A stretch of DNA of 64,000 bases from Rheinheimera sp. A13L (lineage in GTDB: Bacteria; Pseudomonadota; Gammaproteobacteria; Enterobacterales; Alteromonadaceae): NCBI RefSeq assembly GCF_000217935.1, contig NZ_AFHI01000016.1, forward strand, positions 1 through 64,000. The letters are read 5' to 3'. This document shows, piece after piece, positions 63,703 to 64,000 of the stretch. How positions within the stretch are numbered: position 1 is the stretch's first letter; each line of letters begins with the position of its first letter. Position numbers and translations under genes: made by a program. A model generated the notes under the pieces. It had not been told where the DNA came from, made no database searches, and worked only from the letters and a program-made list of their open reading frames with translations.

Positions 63703-64000
63703 TTGTTTGTTGATTCACATTGCCACCTCGATCGCCTTGAATGGGATAAATTAGCCCTGACCTTACCAGAAGTTTTACAGCAAGCTACGGCTGCCAAAGT
63801 AGAACATATGCTTTGTGTCTCGGTCAGTCTGAAAGAATTCCCCGCGATGAAACAACTGGTGGCTGCTTATCCGCAAGTGTCAGTATCCTGTGGTGAACAC
63901 CCGCTGCATCAGGAAGATCAAATTGATGCTGAACTGCTGCGCCGTTATTGCGCTGATCCTGCGGTAGTGGCTGTAGGAGAGACGGGCCTGGATTATTTTT
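63703..64000 (+). CDS. tatD: TatD-family metal-dependent DNase (partial, 3' end beyond window)
   Basis: The first 99 codons of a TatD/YcfH-type hydrolase, running off the right edge. The TTG start has GGAG seven bases upstream. The metal-binding DSHCHLDRL motif occurs at residues 4–12, and SCGEHP and VGETGLDYF follow, which are family signatures (GlyGlu...). TatD proteins cleave DNA ends or D-aminoacyl-tRNA-like substrates. Order after holB and pilZ is conserved. Confidence 0.92.
   Translation, partial: MFVDSHCHLDRLEWDKLALTLPEVLQQATAAKVEHMLCVSVSLKEFPAMKQLVAAYPQVSVSCGEHPLHQEDQIDAELLRRYCADPAVVAVGETGLDYF

Noticed and set aside
1-64000. tRNA, rRNA or known riboswitch genes
   Set aside because: None was recognised on reading; a covariance-model scan would be decisive.

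Overview
The window reads as the chromosome of an aquatic gammaproteobacterium of the Alteromonadales/Chromatiales type. Rheinheimera or a close relative is my best guess, from remembered protein similarity and not from any search. Support comes from the conserved order rne–rluC–yceF–yceD–rpmF–plsX–fabHDG–acpP–fabF–pabC–mltG–tmk–holB–pilZ–tatD, a LiuR-controlled leucine/valine catabolic block, a TonB receptor beside a dipeptidyl peptidase, and OmpA-era envelope genes such as OMPLA. There are no tRNA or rRNA genes, no CRISPR array and no intact transposon.

Layout. 1–315: a fragmentary left edge with nested hairpins and a direct repeat, then a small conserved protein. 0.6–12.7 kb: envelope and general metabolism (NlpE/META lipoprotein, hydrolase, TonB receptor, DPP IV-like peptidase, LdhA, glutathione peroxidase, a 3-hydroxyisobutyrate dehydrogenase homologue, a GlxA-type regulator, two small membrane proteins). 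12.7–21.4 kb, minus strand: liuR–liuA–liuB–liuC–liuD–liuE–scoA–scoB, taking isovaleryl-CoA (leucine) to acetyl-CoA plus acetoacetate and activating the acetoacetate. 21.6–29.7 kb, plus strand and divergent: thiolase, mmsA, isobutyryl-CoA dehydrogenase, enoyl-CoA hydratase, 3-hydroxyisobutyryl-CoA hydrolase, mmsB and an SDR, which together degrade valine. LiuR-type boxes lie between the two blocks, so both halves are probably coregulated.

29.7–47 kb: accessory genes, including acetyltransferases, a fatty-acid hydroxylase-type membrane protein, a polysaccharide deacetylase, a DUF4153 protein, two GFA proteins, PhnA, a NYN protein, a YehS protein, a PhzF protein, OMPLA, a BON lipoprotein, a DMT exporter plus flavodoxin, a CadC-like membrane regulator, a serine beta-lactamase-fold hydrolase and a secreted lysophospholipase-like enzyme. 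The exporter–flavodoxin pair is preceded by an excellent SoxR-type operator in a promoter with a 19-bp spacer, which is the clearest new regulatory prediction here. 47–64 kb: RNase E and the fatty-acid/ribosome housekeeping cluster, ending in a tatD gene cut by the window edge.

Repeats worth attention: three ERIC-like intergenic elements (25.9, 53.2 and 58.0 kb, one inside the fab operon), a 51-bp tandem repeat whose unit folds as a nested hairpin (2.9 kb), a 39-bp coding repeat in rne, and GC-rich palindromes at 34.7 and 52.5 kb. I found no convincing wholly new multi-gene system; the novelty is mostly regulatory and in repeat elements.
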